64,000 bases of DNA, from assembly GCF_041146795.1 (NCBI RefSeq), contig NC_135175.1:32178136-32242135 (forward strand), given 5' to 3'. Source of the stretch: Maylandia zebra (taxonomy: Eukaryota; Chordata; Actinopteri; Cichliformes; Cichlidae). This document shows positions 1 through 12,200 of the stretch, piece after piece. How positions within the stretch are numbered: position 1 is the stretch's first letter; every line of letters begins with the position of its first letter. Made by a program: the position numbers and the translations under genes. Under the pieces are notes generated by a model. The model did not search any database. It saw only the letters and a program-made list of their open reading frames with translations, and was not told where the DNA came from.

Positions 1-2197
1 CGGGCATCCACCCTTCTCTGGCTGGAGAACTGTGGCCTCAGATTTGGAGGTGCTAATTCTCATCCACACCACTTCACACACAGATGCCACCTAGCAGGAC
101 TACATCATCCCCAAATTCACTTGGTACATGCGACACTATTATCTGTTTCCGGGCCCAAATGCTCGATCAGTTCCCAAAAGCAAACAGTCACTGGCTCACC
201 ACCCAGAGGTAAAACAATCCAAATTCCTTTTACTCAAATGGAAAACAGCCCGGCTGCTTCACAAGGTTCAAACAATCAAAAACGTACAGCACCGCTGTAG
301 GTAAAAGGTCGTAAACAGACACGAAAATCTACACACTGAGGATGTCTGGAGGATTAGTGAAGCACATGTAACAATGTGCGACCTGGTGAGTAGCTACAGA
401 ACTATGATTAGGATAATAAAAACACATTAGCCCGGGAAACTGTAGGACGAGGGTTTAACTGCACTCAGTAAAAGTTCACCTTGATGGTCCCTGAGACAAA
501 ATCAGCAAACTTCAAATAAGCCAAACTTTTTAATCTGCTGCTGTGTGGTCTGAGGTACTCACTATGACAAAGTCTTGGCCCTAAATTTAATGTCCACACC
601 CAACACCAGTGGCCTTCAAAAGGCGTTTCATCCAAAGAGTGGGACTGTAGTATTAACCAGCTGGCTAACAACTTGTTTCAATCACTTCCTGTTTGAGAAC
701 ATTCATTTCAGAACTCCAAGGTTACTGCCACGTTCCAGTTACTTTGGATGTCGGATTTAGTGATTTCCAGTAGGAAAGTCGGAAAAGCGTAGAAGACCAG
801 GGCTTGTTTCACTTCTTAGCAAAGCAGAGCAACTCACGTACCACAAACAAAACAACATAATGCTTGTTGTTTGTTGTAGGCAGGCTATTATTTTAGACAT
901 AAGGTTTCAAGTTTCTCTACTTGGACTTTATCTGGACTGTTTCTTACTTTGAAACTAATTGGTTAGTGTGTTGCTTTTCTCACCCGTGCAGTTTATTAAT
1001 GGGCCGTGGTTACGCTGACAGCTTAACGCTCCACCCTAGCTTCCAAATGTGGACATTTTTGGATCTAAAAAAACAACAAGGTAGTAATCAAGGCCTTCCA
1101 AAACCAGTGGGTGACGTCGCCGTGGCTATGTCCATTTTTTACACTTTTTATGCAAGTAACAAGAACACAAAGCATTGTTTCCTATTAGCTGATGTTAACA
1201 AATTGGAGTTTTTAAAATCTCTTTGAAGAGACGCCATCCATCTGAGCGGCCTCATCTGCTGCTCGCCGCGCTCCTGTTTTGTAATGACCACAGGAACACG
1301 ATCCCTTAATGATCCAACGCACACACACACATATATACACACACTGTTCTCACCCCGTGTTTGGATCAGTACACGTGACAGGCCCACACTGACATGTCCG
1401 TCGCACAATCAGGAGGCCTGTCATCCTTCAACCTGCTGTGATCCACCACTAACTCCACCAATCCCTCCATCACACACACACACACACACACACACCTGAA
1501 TGTTTTCAGGCTGGCTGACGTTGGGCGTGACGTTTCCTCGTCGTCCTGCCGTTTCCATCATTAATAACATCTGCCAGCAGCAGGTTCTGCTCTGATAAAC
1601 ACTCTCGGCTGGATTAGGAGCTCCAGTCGGCCTGCAGCTGCCACACTTTCACCTCAGCATGTGTGTGTGTGCGTGCATGTGTGTCACTGCAGAGAGAAAA
1701 TAAAGCCTTTTATGAATGATGAGGCTGATCAGAAAGAAACGGGACAGTCTGATGCATCGAGGTTTGACTGCTTTCAGGGGATTTCAAAGGCACGCGCCGA
1801 TGTTTTTAGATTAAAGCCGCAGATTCTTGCTTGTCTGGACTAATTACTCGGCACTCGCCCCACAATTTACACTCAGTCTTCATCATCCTCGGAGAACACG
1901 TGAAAGCATTTTCAAACACATATACACCACAATCTCCATCACCTTCAACACATCAGATTTTGGCAGCATAACACACACGCACACCTGCACACAAGCAGTA
2001 AATTGTTGGCAAAAAAGGGTGGCTCACATCCAGCATGTATTCAGGATCTCTCCCTGTGCAATGTAGACCCTCTCAGGCCTGTATAAATAAAATATGCCCT
2101 CCACATTATATAAGGCAGAGATGCTCACTGGCACTGGGATAACAACTGGGTGGGATGTTGTGATTGGGATTCAGTGGCCCATACAGAGGAGAGTGTG

Positions 2198-2199
<2 letters not shown>

Positions 2200-2271
<72 letters not shown>
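2200..2271. repeat. (TG)n microsatellite
   Basis: An uninterrupted dinucleotide tract of about 72 bp, probably length-polymorphic. It produces long artificial Cys-Val and His-Thr open frames that are not genes. Confidence 0.97.
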
Positions 2272-2274
<3 letters not shown>

Positions 2275-2442
2275 AGAAGATGGTGGTGGTGGGAAGAATA
2301 TTCCTCCTCATCCTCAGGCCCAAAAAAACAGAGAGAGCGAGGCAGGGATGCAAGCAGGAGTCTGCGATCACGGGCATCAAAAGCCAAGCTGCCCCCCTCT
2401 GTGCTGCGCTGTCACGCAGCGTTGCATCGCAATGCTATTATT

Positions 2443-2443
<1 letters not shown>

Positions 2444-2478
<35 letters not shown>

Positions 2479-2509
2479 ACACACACACACACACACACAC
2501 ACATACACA
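2444..2509. repeat. interrupted (CA)n microsatellite
   Basis: A CA tract of about 66 bp with GTA and ATA interruptions, lying a few hundred bases from the DIP2 promoter. Confidence 0.95.
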
Positions 2510-2964
2510 GGTAGGCTCGGCTGACTGTGTCAACATCTCAAGGTCAAACAATGGCTCGATTTTCGGACCCAAAACGGGCGAACAGGCCGTGTCGGGTGTG
2601 TGTGTATGTGTGTGTGTGTTTCCTCCGCAGCTGAGACAAAGAGCAGCGGGAGAATCCCGCAGCCTGCTCCCGCTCAGCCCTCATCCTCCCCCGGCCACAC
2701 AGAGCTGCTCAGGCCGGTCCCCTGACTGACAAACATCTGGATGGGAGGAGCGGGAGGGGACGAGGAGGAGGTGGAGGACGGGGCCGCAGGAATGAACGGT
2801 TAGATTCCGTTAGTAGGTACGGGCTCCCGGTGTGGATGGTGATGGTGATGAGATAACGATAACGAGAGAAAAGAGGAAGAGGAGGAGGAAGAGAAGTAGG
2901 AGGGGGAGGAGAGGGGAGGCTTTTCTCCCTCGCACCCCTCGTGTTTTTTTGATCCATTTCTTAC

Positions 2965-3043
2965 CCTCTGACAGCTCCAGCTCCAGCTCCGCCAGCCGAG
3001 CTCGGATCTCCAGCGGTATCGGCGACGCCTCGCGGTCCGCCAT
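2965..3043 (-). CDS. dip2c: disco-interacting protein 2 (DIP2) family, first coding exon
   Basis: This exon encodes the N-terminus of a DIP2 protein, a large conserved family with an N-terminal DMAP1-binding domain followed by two AMP-binding (acyl-CoA-synthetase-like) domains. Seen: ATG at 3043-3041, preceded in frame by a TAA six codons upstream; the peptide begins MADREASPIPLEIRAR and continues with the Leu/Glu block LAELELELSEG; the exon ends in phase 1 at a consensus donor (G|GTAAG, donor 2964-2960). The LAELELELSEG block is the start of the DMAP1-binding domain and is near-invariant in the family. From remembered human sequences, PLE(V/I)RARL resembles DIP2C more than DIP2A or DIP2B, but one 26-residue exon cannot settle the paralogue. 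The remaining exons lie beyond the left edge. A CpG-rich promoter lies just upstream, and the next gene is LARP4-type, as beside human DIP2C and DIP2B. Confidence 0.88.
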
Positions 3044-3480
3044 TCGGCTCGTACCGTATTAAGCACGTCCCCGGTTCGACTGTTACCTCCGCTGCCGCCG
3101 CTGCTGTATCTCCTCCTGCCTCCTCCTCCTTCTCCTCCGCTCGGAAAAGGAGAGCTTCTCCTGGCGGCCCCTCCTCGGCGGAGGCGCGTGAAGACTGCGA
3201 GAACAAAGAGGATAAATGTGGCTCTTGGTTTAACGGGGGCCCGCCATGACGCCCGCTCCTTGAATCGGTAAAGACCCCGGTTTCGGTCGGCTCTCTATGC
3301 TGTCGTTGCGGCGGTTGTGGCGGTGATGATGATGATGATGATGAGGCTCGCGCAGCCCCGGTCTCAGAGCCGTTTGCAGCTTCTTGCCGCTGGTGTCACG
3401 TGACTCTACGGATGAAGGAGGGAAAAGGGAGGGAACTCCGCTCATCACCGGCAGGGGGCGCATCAACCAACCACACCTAC
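3044..3480 (-). promoter_or_regulatory. GC-rich 5' UTR and promoter of the dip2-family gene
   Basis: This stretch directly upstream of the DIP2 start codon is strongly GC- and CpG-enriched compared with the AT-rich DNA beyond 3500. It contains repeated CCGCC/CTCC runs and a (GAT)n tract at 3322-3344. I see no clear TATA box, which fits a CpG-island promoter. The transcription start cannot be placed from sequence alone. Confidence 0.65.
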
Positions 3481-4680
3481 AACGCCCAAATGAACCTGTA
3501 TGGGAGCCCAAAAGTGGCACAATAAATACATAAATAAATAAACTCCTGGTTTAATTACACATAAATAAAAATTGTATGATTATTTAATCTATTACTATTT
3601 ATAAGTTCAAATGTTTTTTTTCTTTCACATTAGGAACATTAGGTAATTATTTCACTTGTATTCATTTTGAACCCTTTAAAATAAAAACTGCAATTTTTTT
3701 ATTTGTAGATTTCTTGCAAAAAAACATAACATTCAAGCGTAACCTATATTTTCTTTCATTTAAATGGTTTAAAATTAGGATACACAAAAAAGCACTCAAG
3801 AAAAGTTTACTCTACCACCTAGAAATGCTTTGTGCCTGTTCTGCTTGTCTTTTGCGATGCAAATTTTGTTTACCTTAATATTATGAAAGTTGTTTGGTTC
3901 CTAGAAACAATTCAAAGACCCCAACAACACTCAAAGTTTTGAGGGAAAAAATTGTAGAGCTGAAACTCTACAATAAAAAATTTGTGGCATATCAAGTTTC
4001 AGTGCCAACTTTATTTTTATTACTCACTTTTTAAATTAATGAATTTAAAATTATTAGAAACTACATCGTAGATTTCTAAAACAGTTTTCTGTTGGGAAAC
4101 AAAAGTTGAATAACTTTGAATAACTAAGGAAGCGCTGCCTGATCAAACTGCATAGCTTACATTCTAAAAGTGCAGATTTATTAGTCATGTTTGTTAAGTT
4201 TTAAGTCAAACCGCTGTCTGCATTTTGGGTAGTGATTTTTTTTCCAGTTTAGCACAGCTTTTCTTCTCCTTCTCTCATTAGCCATTACTTTTAATGTGGC
4301 TGTTCTATATTCCATGTTTGTGTGTGAAAACTGAGCCTCAGCAGAATAATATCATTAATATTAAAGGTCAAGCGCCCTTCAATTAAGCACAGTATGATTG
4401 AATGAGCATAATGTGCCTGTGACACATAACTGAGCATCAATTTGTCTGCAGAATGCTGTGTGTTTCATTAGTATTCTTCATCTCATTCATTAGGCCTATA
4501 GCCTTCTGAGAATCAAATCATCCTCATTGTAAACAAGTGGTGGTGCCAGATAATGGAGTAATGAGTGTTGTGATGTTACTCTTCTGCCATCTGCTGGTCC
4601 AAAGAAGGAACTAACGTAAAGGGTGCCGACTATATTTAAATGTTAATCATGGAGAGGGTGATCGGATAGAGCAGAATAAA
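3481..4680. other. AT-rich intergenic DNA, nothing recognised
   Basis: A(T)-rich sequence between the DIP2 promoter and the 3' end of the LARP4-type gene. No coding exon, RNA gene or clear transposon end was found. Confidence 0.6.
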
Positions 4681-6272
4681 TACATACACAAACTTAACTT
4701 CAAAGGCACTTCTTTAATAGTTGTTCAATGTGTACAGTCTGTACAAAATAACTTTCCACAACCGTGCCCACTCTGTCTCCATGACATCTGTTTAACATTT
4801 AAAACTTTATATTTCAAAGAAAAGAAAAATGGCTTCATTACAATCAAATTCAAGTTCTCACATACAGTTCAAGTGCTGAAACAATGTTGTTTCTAGACAC
4901 ACAGTAAGTACCCACCCAGCCAAAAGGGAAGAAATGCACTCCTGTTTAAAATAAATAAAACTTTTCTGAAGTAAGGGAAACATGCTTTTGATCAATTTAA
5001 TCCCAGAACTAGAAAGATCAAATCAGATCCCATTAAACACACTGGCCCTTGCAGCTCTCTGGTATCTAAAAATGGAAATAATACAGCTGATCAGCAATGA
5101 TATTAATGGAAAAGGCTTCATGTGTGTCCACAGCAGTCATAGATAACACAGATGTATGGGTGGAGAAATAAAACAACAGCACTAAAATAAGTTCACAATC
5201 ATGGCGGAACGTCCTGTACAACTAAGAAAACATGGATGAAAATAATTGGCGATGCATCAGGAAAGCAAGAAGAAATCAACAAAATGGAAGCTCACTCTCA
5301 ACAAACAGACCTAAACTACAAAGCAAGAAATAAAACAGAAATGAAAGTAGCAGATCAAACTTTACAGATCTTCCCGTCTAAAAAACTGAAAAGTTGGTTT
5401 TGCCAAACAGTTGGAGCCCTCTGCCCACGCCAAACATCCAGACCTGGATTAAGGCGATTTAAAGGTTAAATGTGTTACTCAGTGTAGTATATATAATCTC
5501 ATTTCATCAGCGTTTCCACTGTGCTGGCTCTGGTGCATCACCCCAGTTCTGTGAAGGCAGGACCCGACTTACTGCATAAGCCTCTCTTGCAGACCTCAGC
5601 TTAGGTCAGTTTCCTGGACTCCTGGCCAAACAGAGTAAAGATGGGGTCAAACTCACTATTACACCTTTACAACATGTGTTTGAGTCATTTTTGTAACTGT
5701 GAGACACTTGCTGCTGCCTATCTTGGGCAGGTCTCCCTTGAAAAAGACGTTTTTAATCTCAATGGGATCTTCCTAGTTAAGTAAAGGTTAAATTAAAAAA
5801 ATAAAATGAAATATGACTCTAACACTCTGCACCTGTGCTACTTTTGATTTTTTTTAACTTCCTTTACAAAAGTTCATTTGTTGTATTTTTATCTTTTGTT
5901 GCTATCAACCCCTTTTTTGTGATTTATAGCTTTTAACGTACAGTTTAGAATTACCAAACACCAGCTATCAAAAAAAAAAAAAAAAAAATTGGCTTCCTGT
6001 TTCCTTCCAAGTGTTTGGTAGGTGAACCTAACAGATGTGGGTGCAGAACAGCATTTAAAGCAGACATGCTGGAATGATGCAGAAGCAAGTCTGCGCCAAT
6101 TCCTTCATTCTTTAATTGAAATAAAAAGATTCCAATACTGTAGTATAGATAAAAGTTATGTAGTGAAATAGTAATTCAGTTAAGAAAATGAATTTTAACA
6201 CCACAAAGACGTTGAAAAGCAGTCTCACAGTTACTGGTTCCTGTGTGTGCTGAACTGGTTTCTCTTCAGTGG
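4681..6272 (-). other. 3' flank / probable 3' UTR of the LARP4-type gene
   Basis: Non-coding sequence downstream of the last recognisable LARP4-type exons. The polyadenylation site is not obvious. It includes an A(18) homopolymer at about 5970-5988 and one interspersed repeat tail. A 77-codon plus-strand frame at 5236-5469 has no family resemblance. Confidence 0.4.
5690..5815 (+). repeat. interspersed repeat 3' tail (LINE/SINE type)
   Basis: The run about a cell-like 'GACACTTGCTGCTGCC' start, an internal 'TCTTGGGCAGGTCTCC' block and a terminal 'AGTAAAGGTTAAATTAAA' resembles a 3' tail common in teleost genomes. The family name is uncertain. Confidence 0.5.
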
Positions 6273-6298
6273 TCATCTCTGAGGCTTCATTCGCAGCC
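6273..6298 (-). CDS. larp4b: LARP4-type gene, possible last coding exon
   Basis: After a TTTGCAG acceptor the preferred frame gives LRMKPQR and a stop at 6275-6273. The alternative frame stays open much further and turns into an unlikely hydrophobic tail, so I prefer this one weakly. Confidence 0.35.
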
Positions 6299-9200
6299 CT
6301 GCAAACACAAACACAACTATCTCAGCACAGACGGCTGGAAAACCGCTGCTTCTCTACTTTTCAGATATCTCATGAGCCAAAGTGAAATAACTGTAGAAGC
6401 CTGAGCCATAGACTGTTAATCATATCAACTGTAACAGTGAGCGGTATAGACACCTTACATGTGAAAACAGAACACAGAGCGTGCAGCTGCTGTGTCAGAG
6501 ATACTCACTGCTCTGAGACCAGCTGAGGCTGCTGTGAAGGCGCTGCCTCTGAGGCGCAGGAGCTGCTGCTTTGTAATTCACTCTGTGAAAAAAAGAAAAA
6601 GAAAACACTGTTTATTCATCACTTCATGTTCATTCATGTGCTTTAAGTACATAATGTGACAATCGAGATAATCTGCTTCATTCTTATAAAGAATGAATGC
6701 ACTGACCGACACAACATGAACGAGCCTGATAGACCACAGAAGACGACTAAAGCGATCCATGGTTGAGACAAACAACAACATCTAAACATCAAGAACATCT
6801 TTGAGGAGGCAGGTGTGTAACTGTCGAACTACAGCCAAGGTGCAAACCAAAGGCTACATTAAAGAACAAGAAGGTCAGATTACACGTTAACAGACAACAT
6901 CACAGTTACAGACACTGTGTCTTTGTCCACATATGGTCAGTATGGCTGGAGTTTGACAGTGAACAGAGCCTCAGTTGCTCTGACGGCCATGAGCCCAGGT
7001 GAGCAGTGTGTGTGTGTGTGTGTGTGTAATACAGAGGGACCTGGTTGCCTTGGTGTTACTGTTAGCTGGAGGAAGACTTGCCATGGTAGAGGCTGGAGGA
7101 GGAAGAAGAGGGAAGTTCAACATTGTGAGCTCAAAATGGGGAGACGGCTGACGAGGAGGGGACTGACTCTGTGAATTCTACACAAACAGAAATGGTCAGT
7201 ACGCTTTCTGAACAAAGTGCACATACACAACGCTCAGTGGTGACTTACCTGACTGCTTCGAGTGGGTCGCTCCCAGGACCTTGCGGTCGCTCTCCTCCTC
7301 TGGTTGAAGTTTCCTCTCCTTCAGGGAAACACAGAGCTCTGACGAACATCTGTTTTATAACTTTATTAAAGAACAAGCGTCCTACAAGTGTAAAAAATGT
7401 GACAGACAGGGGTCTGCCTATAGTCTGAGAACCTGATGATGACGACGTTTAAATAGAGTCTTTTTAGCCTACTGTGGCTGTAACTCGTCTTTGCTGCTCT
7501 ATTTTTTTATTGCTTACAGTTTGTTATCTTTGAAGCTACTGTTGTCAAACCTCCACCCTTCCAGGTCAGGTTCATGCCATACGCATAATTCTTGGCTTAA
7601 TCTGGATTTTAATTCCCCTGAACATGTCTGATACAGGCAGTCAGTGAGTTACTGTTTTGAAAAGAGGAGACGATAACACACTTGCTGAATGTGTGCGCGA
7701 TTGTGTCTGCTCAAAACGAGCTGATTATGGCAGAGACGTTATAAAAGAGACAGGGCACTCAAAGAGAGAACTTCTTAGGTTTCTCTTGTGTTTTCTGAGC
7801 CCTTCAAAGTACATTTTCCAAAGGTTAAGACCTGGTTTATTAATATCATACAGAGAATACACATCTATTTGTTTGCTGTTTTTTCTATCTGTTAAACACA
7901 ACTTTTCGTGGACAGTGTCTCGACCCTATTGTGAAAAGAAAGTAAGGACATTAGGGGGAGTAAAGTGGAGCATGACTGAGTTTATTTTTAGCTGCGGGGT
8001 TCCATGATAACAGTGCCAAAACTGTCCGATGAGTTACCGCTCCATCTGACTTCATATTAGTGTGAAATGAACCAGAAGGAAGAGGTTACCATTTTAACCC
8101 CGTCTCTGAACTCAATGAACAGTAAGAGTATAAAGAAAACATGCCCTTATGTCATATCCTATCTTCACTACATGAACTATACTAATGAACTGGGCATAGC
8201 AGGACTTGAGAATAATAGAGAATAAAAAAAAGAGAGATCTGAAACCTGGACTGATCTTTTGTTACCTTCCCTGCTCAGTGGGAGACGTGACCTGCTTGTT
8301 GGGCTCCTTTCCTCCGCCTCTACTCGGAAGGCGCACCTTTCCGCGTGACCGTCCTTGACCGGGCCATGTGGGAGAAGAGAAACGATCAGATGGCTGCTCA
8401 GATGAGTGCGAGGAGGCAGGCTGCTGGGACTGCCAACGGTCACAGTTTGACCATCTCGAGCCTCTCCTGAAGAAACAAACAATAGTCTTCACACTGATGA
8501 CATCATAAAGTGTCATGACATAAGAGGATAAAAAGGAGCTACCTGTGGCTGTGTGGGTGGTACGGTTTGAAAGCAGAAGCTGCTGTGGAGTCATCCACGA
8601 AGTGGTTCATCAGTAGAGGAGGCTAATGATGAAAACAACAACCGCTTAATCAGAGGAGGAGCCAGAGAGCTCCTCACACACATTAAACAACACGTTAACA
8701 CTAACGACATCCACAAATCACAGGAAATGAACAAAAACAAAAATGCTAATCTGTTTAACACTGATAATAAAATTAAGTGTCATAAATACATTTTCCAGGC
8801 ACAAATTCATCTTTAACAAACTCACTTCGGCCCAGTATTGGTATCCAGATGCAGCAGCCCACACCTCACCGAGGACTTCGTTTAGCTGTTGTGTGGACAC
8901 GTGGGTCTGGCAGGACTGCTGGTAGGTGGTAGCGGGGGAGTAGAAGCCATAATAGCTGTTGCACTGGTCCGGCTGGGGGTGTCGGAAGCTTTGAGTGGGA
9001 GCCAAAGCAATGGCTGCTGTTGTTTCGGCCTTTATCCTCACCATGATGGGTTTTCCCTTAAACACTCGAACCTGTTCTCTGAGGTACTTGTAGGTCTGAA
9101 AACATGGACTCCGATTATTTCAGTTATTGTATTATCAGATCTCCTAACAAAGAAGGCTAACAGGAGCACTTTTTAACAGGACTGCTCTCAGGTAGTCATA

Positions 9201-12200
9201 TTTGTAGATATTGACTGTATAACAAACCTAAATGGCATTAGCCAAAAAAATGTGCCCAAAAAAAAGCAGCAGCTAATTTACTTCTCTCCTCGACCGGCCC
9301 TTTTCTACCTGTTCTGCATCGGCTTCTGATTTGAAGGTGATGAACCAGTTATCGTTGCTCACAAACTCACAGGTCTTGAACTTAGGCAGGTTCTCCCCTT
9401 CAAAGAGAGCTTCCACCTCCTGCACAGCAACAGCAATATCAAAAACGCTGCCAACATACACAATTTACCTTTAAAACTCCTTTAAATAACAACACACGTC
9501 TCTATCCCCGCACGTGCAGGTACATGTAAGAACAACACCTGAACTAAAACTGAGGATTTTGGTTGCGTTGGGGTATTTTGTGCAGTCTCACCGCTTGAGG
9601 TGTGGTGTTAGGAATCTCCCTCAGGATTAAAACGCACCGGCTAGGTCTGGGCCGGACTTTCTGTCCGCACGGGGAAAACTGGACCAGCGGCATGGCTGTG
9701 GGAGAACAGCAGCAGAGTGTGTTTCAGGACAACAATAAACCACGTTCATCACTCTCATCTCTACACTAGAACAGTTCCTTCTAATGTGCATCGTCAGAAT
9801 ACCCGATTTAGTTTTTGAACGCAAAAACAAAAAAACGTTCCTCTTCACTAATCCCTATCACGATCCCGTGGTTTTGTAGCAAAGGAAATAAAGTCTGATC
9901 CATGTACATTAAATATTATAACTCAAAACTGACACAAACTGTTACTCTGCCTCCACCTATACCCACAGAAACAAACACTGACATCTGAGAATATCGGAGA
10001 TGAGGTCCAGGTCTGTGGTGAGATTCCTGATCTGGTCGAGGCAGGCCAGAGCAGAGATGGAAACATACTGGTTGCTGTCCATCTGAGTCTTGAGAAACAG
10101 GTCATTGCTGAGGTGCTCTCTGAGGAGGGACGGAAGAACTGCTGAGAACACTGATACATGCTGGCGATGGAGGGGTTACCAAAGATCACAGTGCATATAT
10201 TGTCAGATTAAAGAAATTTAAATGTCCCACTCGGGTATTTAGGTTTACATATAAGTGCACTTATAAACGGGTCAAACTAAACTACAACCACAGCAAAAAT
10301 ACTAAACCATATGTCTTTTAGTTTGTACCAACTACAAGTAGTGGATCTGTAAAATAGGGGGGTATGTGTGCAAAGCTAATACCTGTTCAGGTAGGACTCC
10401 AAAACGGTCCTCAGCTCTTGTCTGATCTCATCTGAAATCACAGAAGTCATTGGTCCCATTTGTCACTTTGAATTTGAGAGATTTTGTTAAGATGAATTTC
10501 AGTGTTTCCCACGGACTTCGATTCGACTGACTGAACTGATGCTGGTAAAAGCAACAGGCAGCAGGAATTGTTTGGTTCAGTTCTTTAACCTTTAAATAGG
10601 TCACTGTATATTTAATGCTGTTTATTCTTAACTTTTAACCCCTCAGTTAGATCACCCTTGGTCTGTGTGCCTGTGTGTCGCAAAAGGACGCTTTTTAAAG
10701 GAACAATGCTTTTAGATGATTAACTCCTGTTTTTGTATTTAAATGTACATACTGTGTGACAACTAAACTCCTATTCCAGTGAGTCTCTCATGCTGTGACT
10801 GTGCCTCCATTAGCTCAGCATAGCAGCACACGATCTAGTTCTCCACCTGCAGGTGGTGATAATCTCAAGAGCAGAACGAGGACTACTGTTTCCAGTTGTT
10901 GGGGGTCTGCCTGACCAGAGGAGATCCCCTCTGGAGGAGTAGCTAAATGATTCCACCACAACAGTAACATGCCATTCGCTTATCCTTTTCAGGGTCGCAG
11001 GGGCGCTGGAGCCTATCCCAGCTGTCATAGGGCGAGAGGCGGGGTACACCCTGGACAGGTCACCAGTCTGTCGCAGGGCTAACACAGAGACAAGCTGCAT
11101 GTCTTTGGACTGTGGGAGGAAGCCAGAGTACCCAGAGGGAACCCATGCAAACACGGGAAGAACATGCAAACTCCACACAGAAAGACCTGATGGGGGAATT
11201 GAACTCAGGACCTTCTTGATGTGCGGCAACAGTGCTAACCACCGTGCCACAGCAACACGCCCAATGAGCCAATTGGTCAGGAAATTGAGAAATTTCAAAA
11301 TAAAGGGAGCTTTGAATCAAATTGTCTCTTTTTAAACACATTTTGCCTCAACGTAGCTCGCAGCCCAAGTAAAGCCAACGTGTGTGTGAGAAATACCGGA
11401 TTTTAAAAACACAGCTGGATGGACTTCAAAGAGAAACTTAATTCAGCTTTGTACCTGTCACAGGTGGGTCACAGGACTCTCCGTTAAATATGTGAGTGTC
11501 GGCTCTCAGTGTCTGATATTCCAGTGCGTTAGGATCACCCAGGACCATGTTCTCCTGCTGAAACACTGGTATATATCCTTAAAAAGAACACAAATAACCA
11601 AATAATAAATAGTAACCCAACAATATCCAGCAGCCAATAAAATGCTTGTGTATGGAAAACAAGCAGATCTAGCCTACCTTCCTGAAGGGTCAGATTGTCA
11701 TGGACCAGCCATGGCTGCTGAACCTGCTGGTAGGCGGAGTCAGGGTAGCTCAGGTAAAAATTGTTGTGGTCCATATTTCAGGATTATTGTTGAGGCCTGG
11801 AGCGGTGGCAGGTTGCTATAATAAAAATGCATAAATGTGCACCATATTTATGAGCCTATTAAAACCTACAAATACAACACCTTGGTTATTTGAACCACAG
11901 AGAAGATGGCAGAGAATAATTGTTGTGTTGGTTCAGAGGTGTAACAAAGATCAACAAAATCCATGAAGCCAAAAAGAAATGTAGCTCAAATGTTAACCTT
12001 GTATCCACTTAGTAGAAACTCAAATGTTTCTACCAATTGTGATCCTGTGATATCAAAGCATTAACAGAAGTTTATGTACCTCACCGTTCAGTCAGACTGT
12101 GCTTATGCATCAAGGACACTTGTATGAACAGTAACATGTTATGTAACTTTTTAATGCACAATGGCTGCTTCCAGTTGTAGGTAGCTCAATTTTTGCCTGT

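Larger units (their letters stand above)
1..2964 (-). other. start of dip2-family intron 1, with CA/TG microsatellites
   Basis: This stretch lies downstream, in transcript sense, of the DIP2 exon 1 splice donor, so I read it as the first part of intron 1. I find no coding exon in it. It holds short CA tracts near 1320-1345 and 1471-1495 and two longer ones listed separately. The next DIP2 exon (beginning with the DITQKGYEKKR block in known family members) is not here. Confidence 0.6.

Noticed and set aside
2106..2514. Long open frames of repeated Cys-Val, His-Thr or Thr-His
   Set aside because: They are translations of (TG)n/(CA)n tracts and occur at every such tract in the window.
5236..5469. 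77-codon plus-strand frame
   Set aside because: Low-complexity Lys/Gln-rich frame without splice or family support in the 3' flank of a minus-strand gene.
9273..9461. Start of the RRM exon at an upstream Met ([14 protein letters not shown])
   Set aside because: The GTGCAG acceptor at 9420 keeps the phase with the exon at 9592 and reproduces the family's TP-x-EVEALF junction; the upstream part is intron.
10810..11298. 162-codon minus-strand open frame
   Set aside because: It is the translation of an interspersed repeat; the same peptide recurs at 47908-48340.
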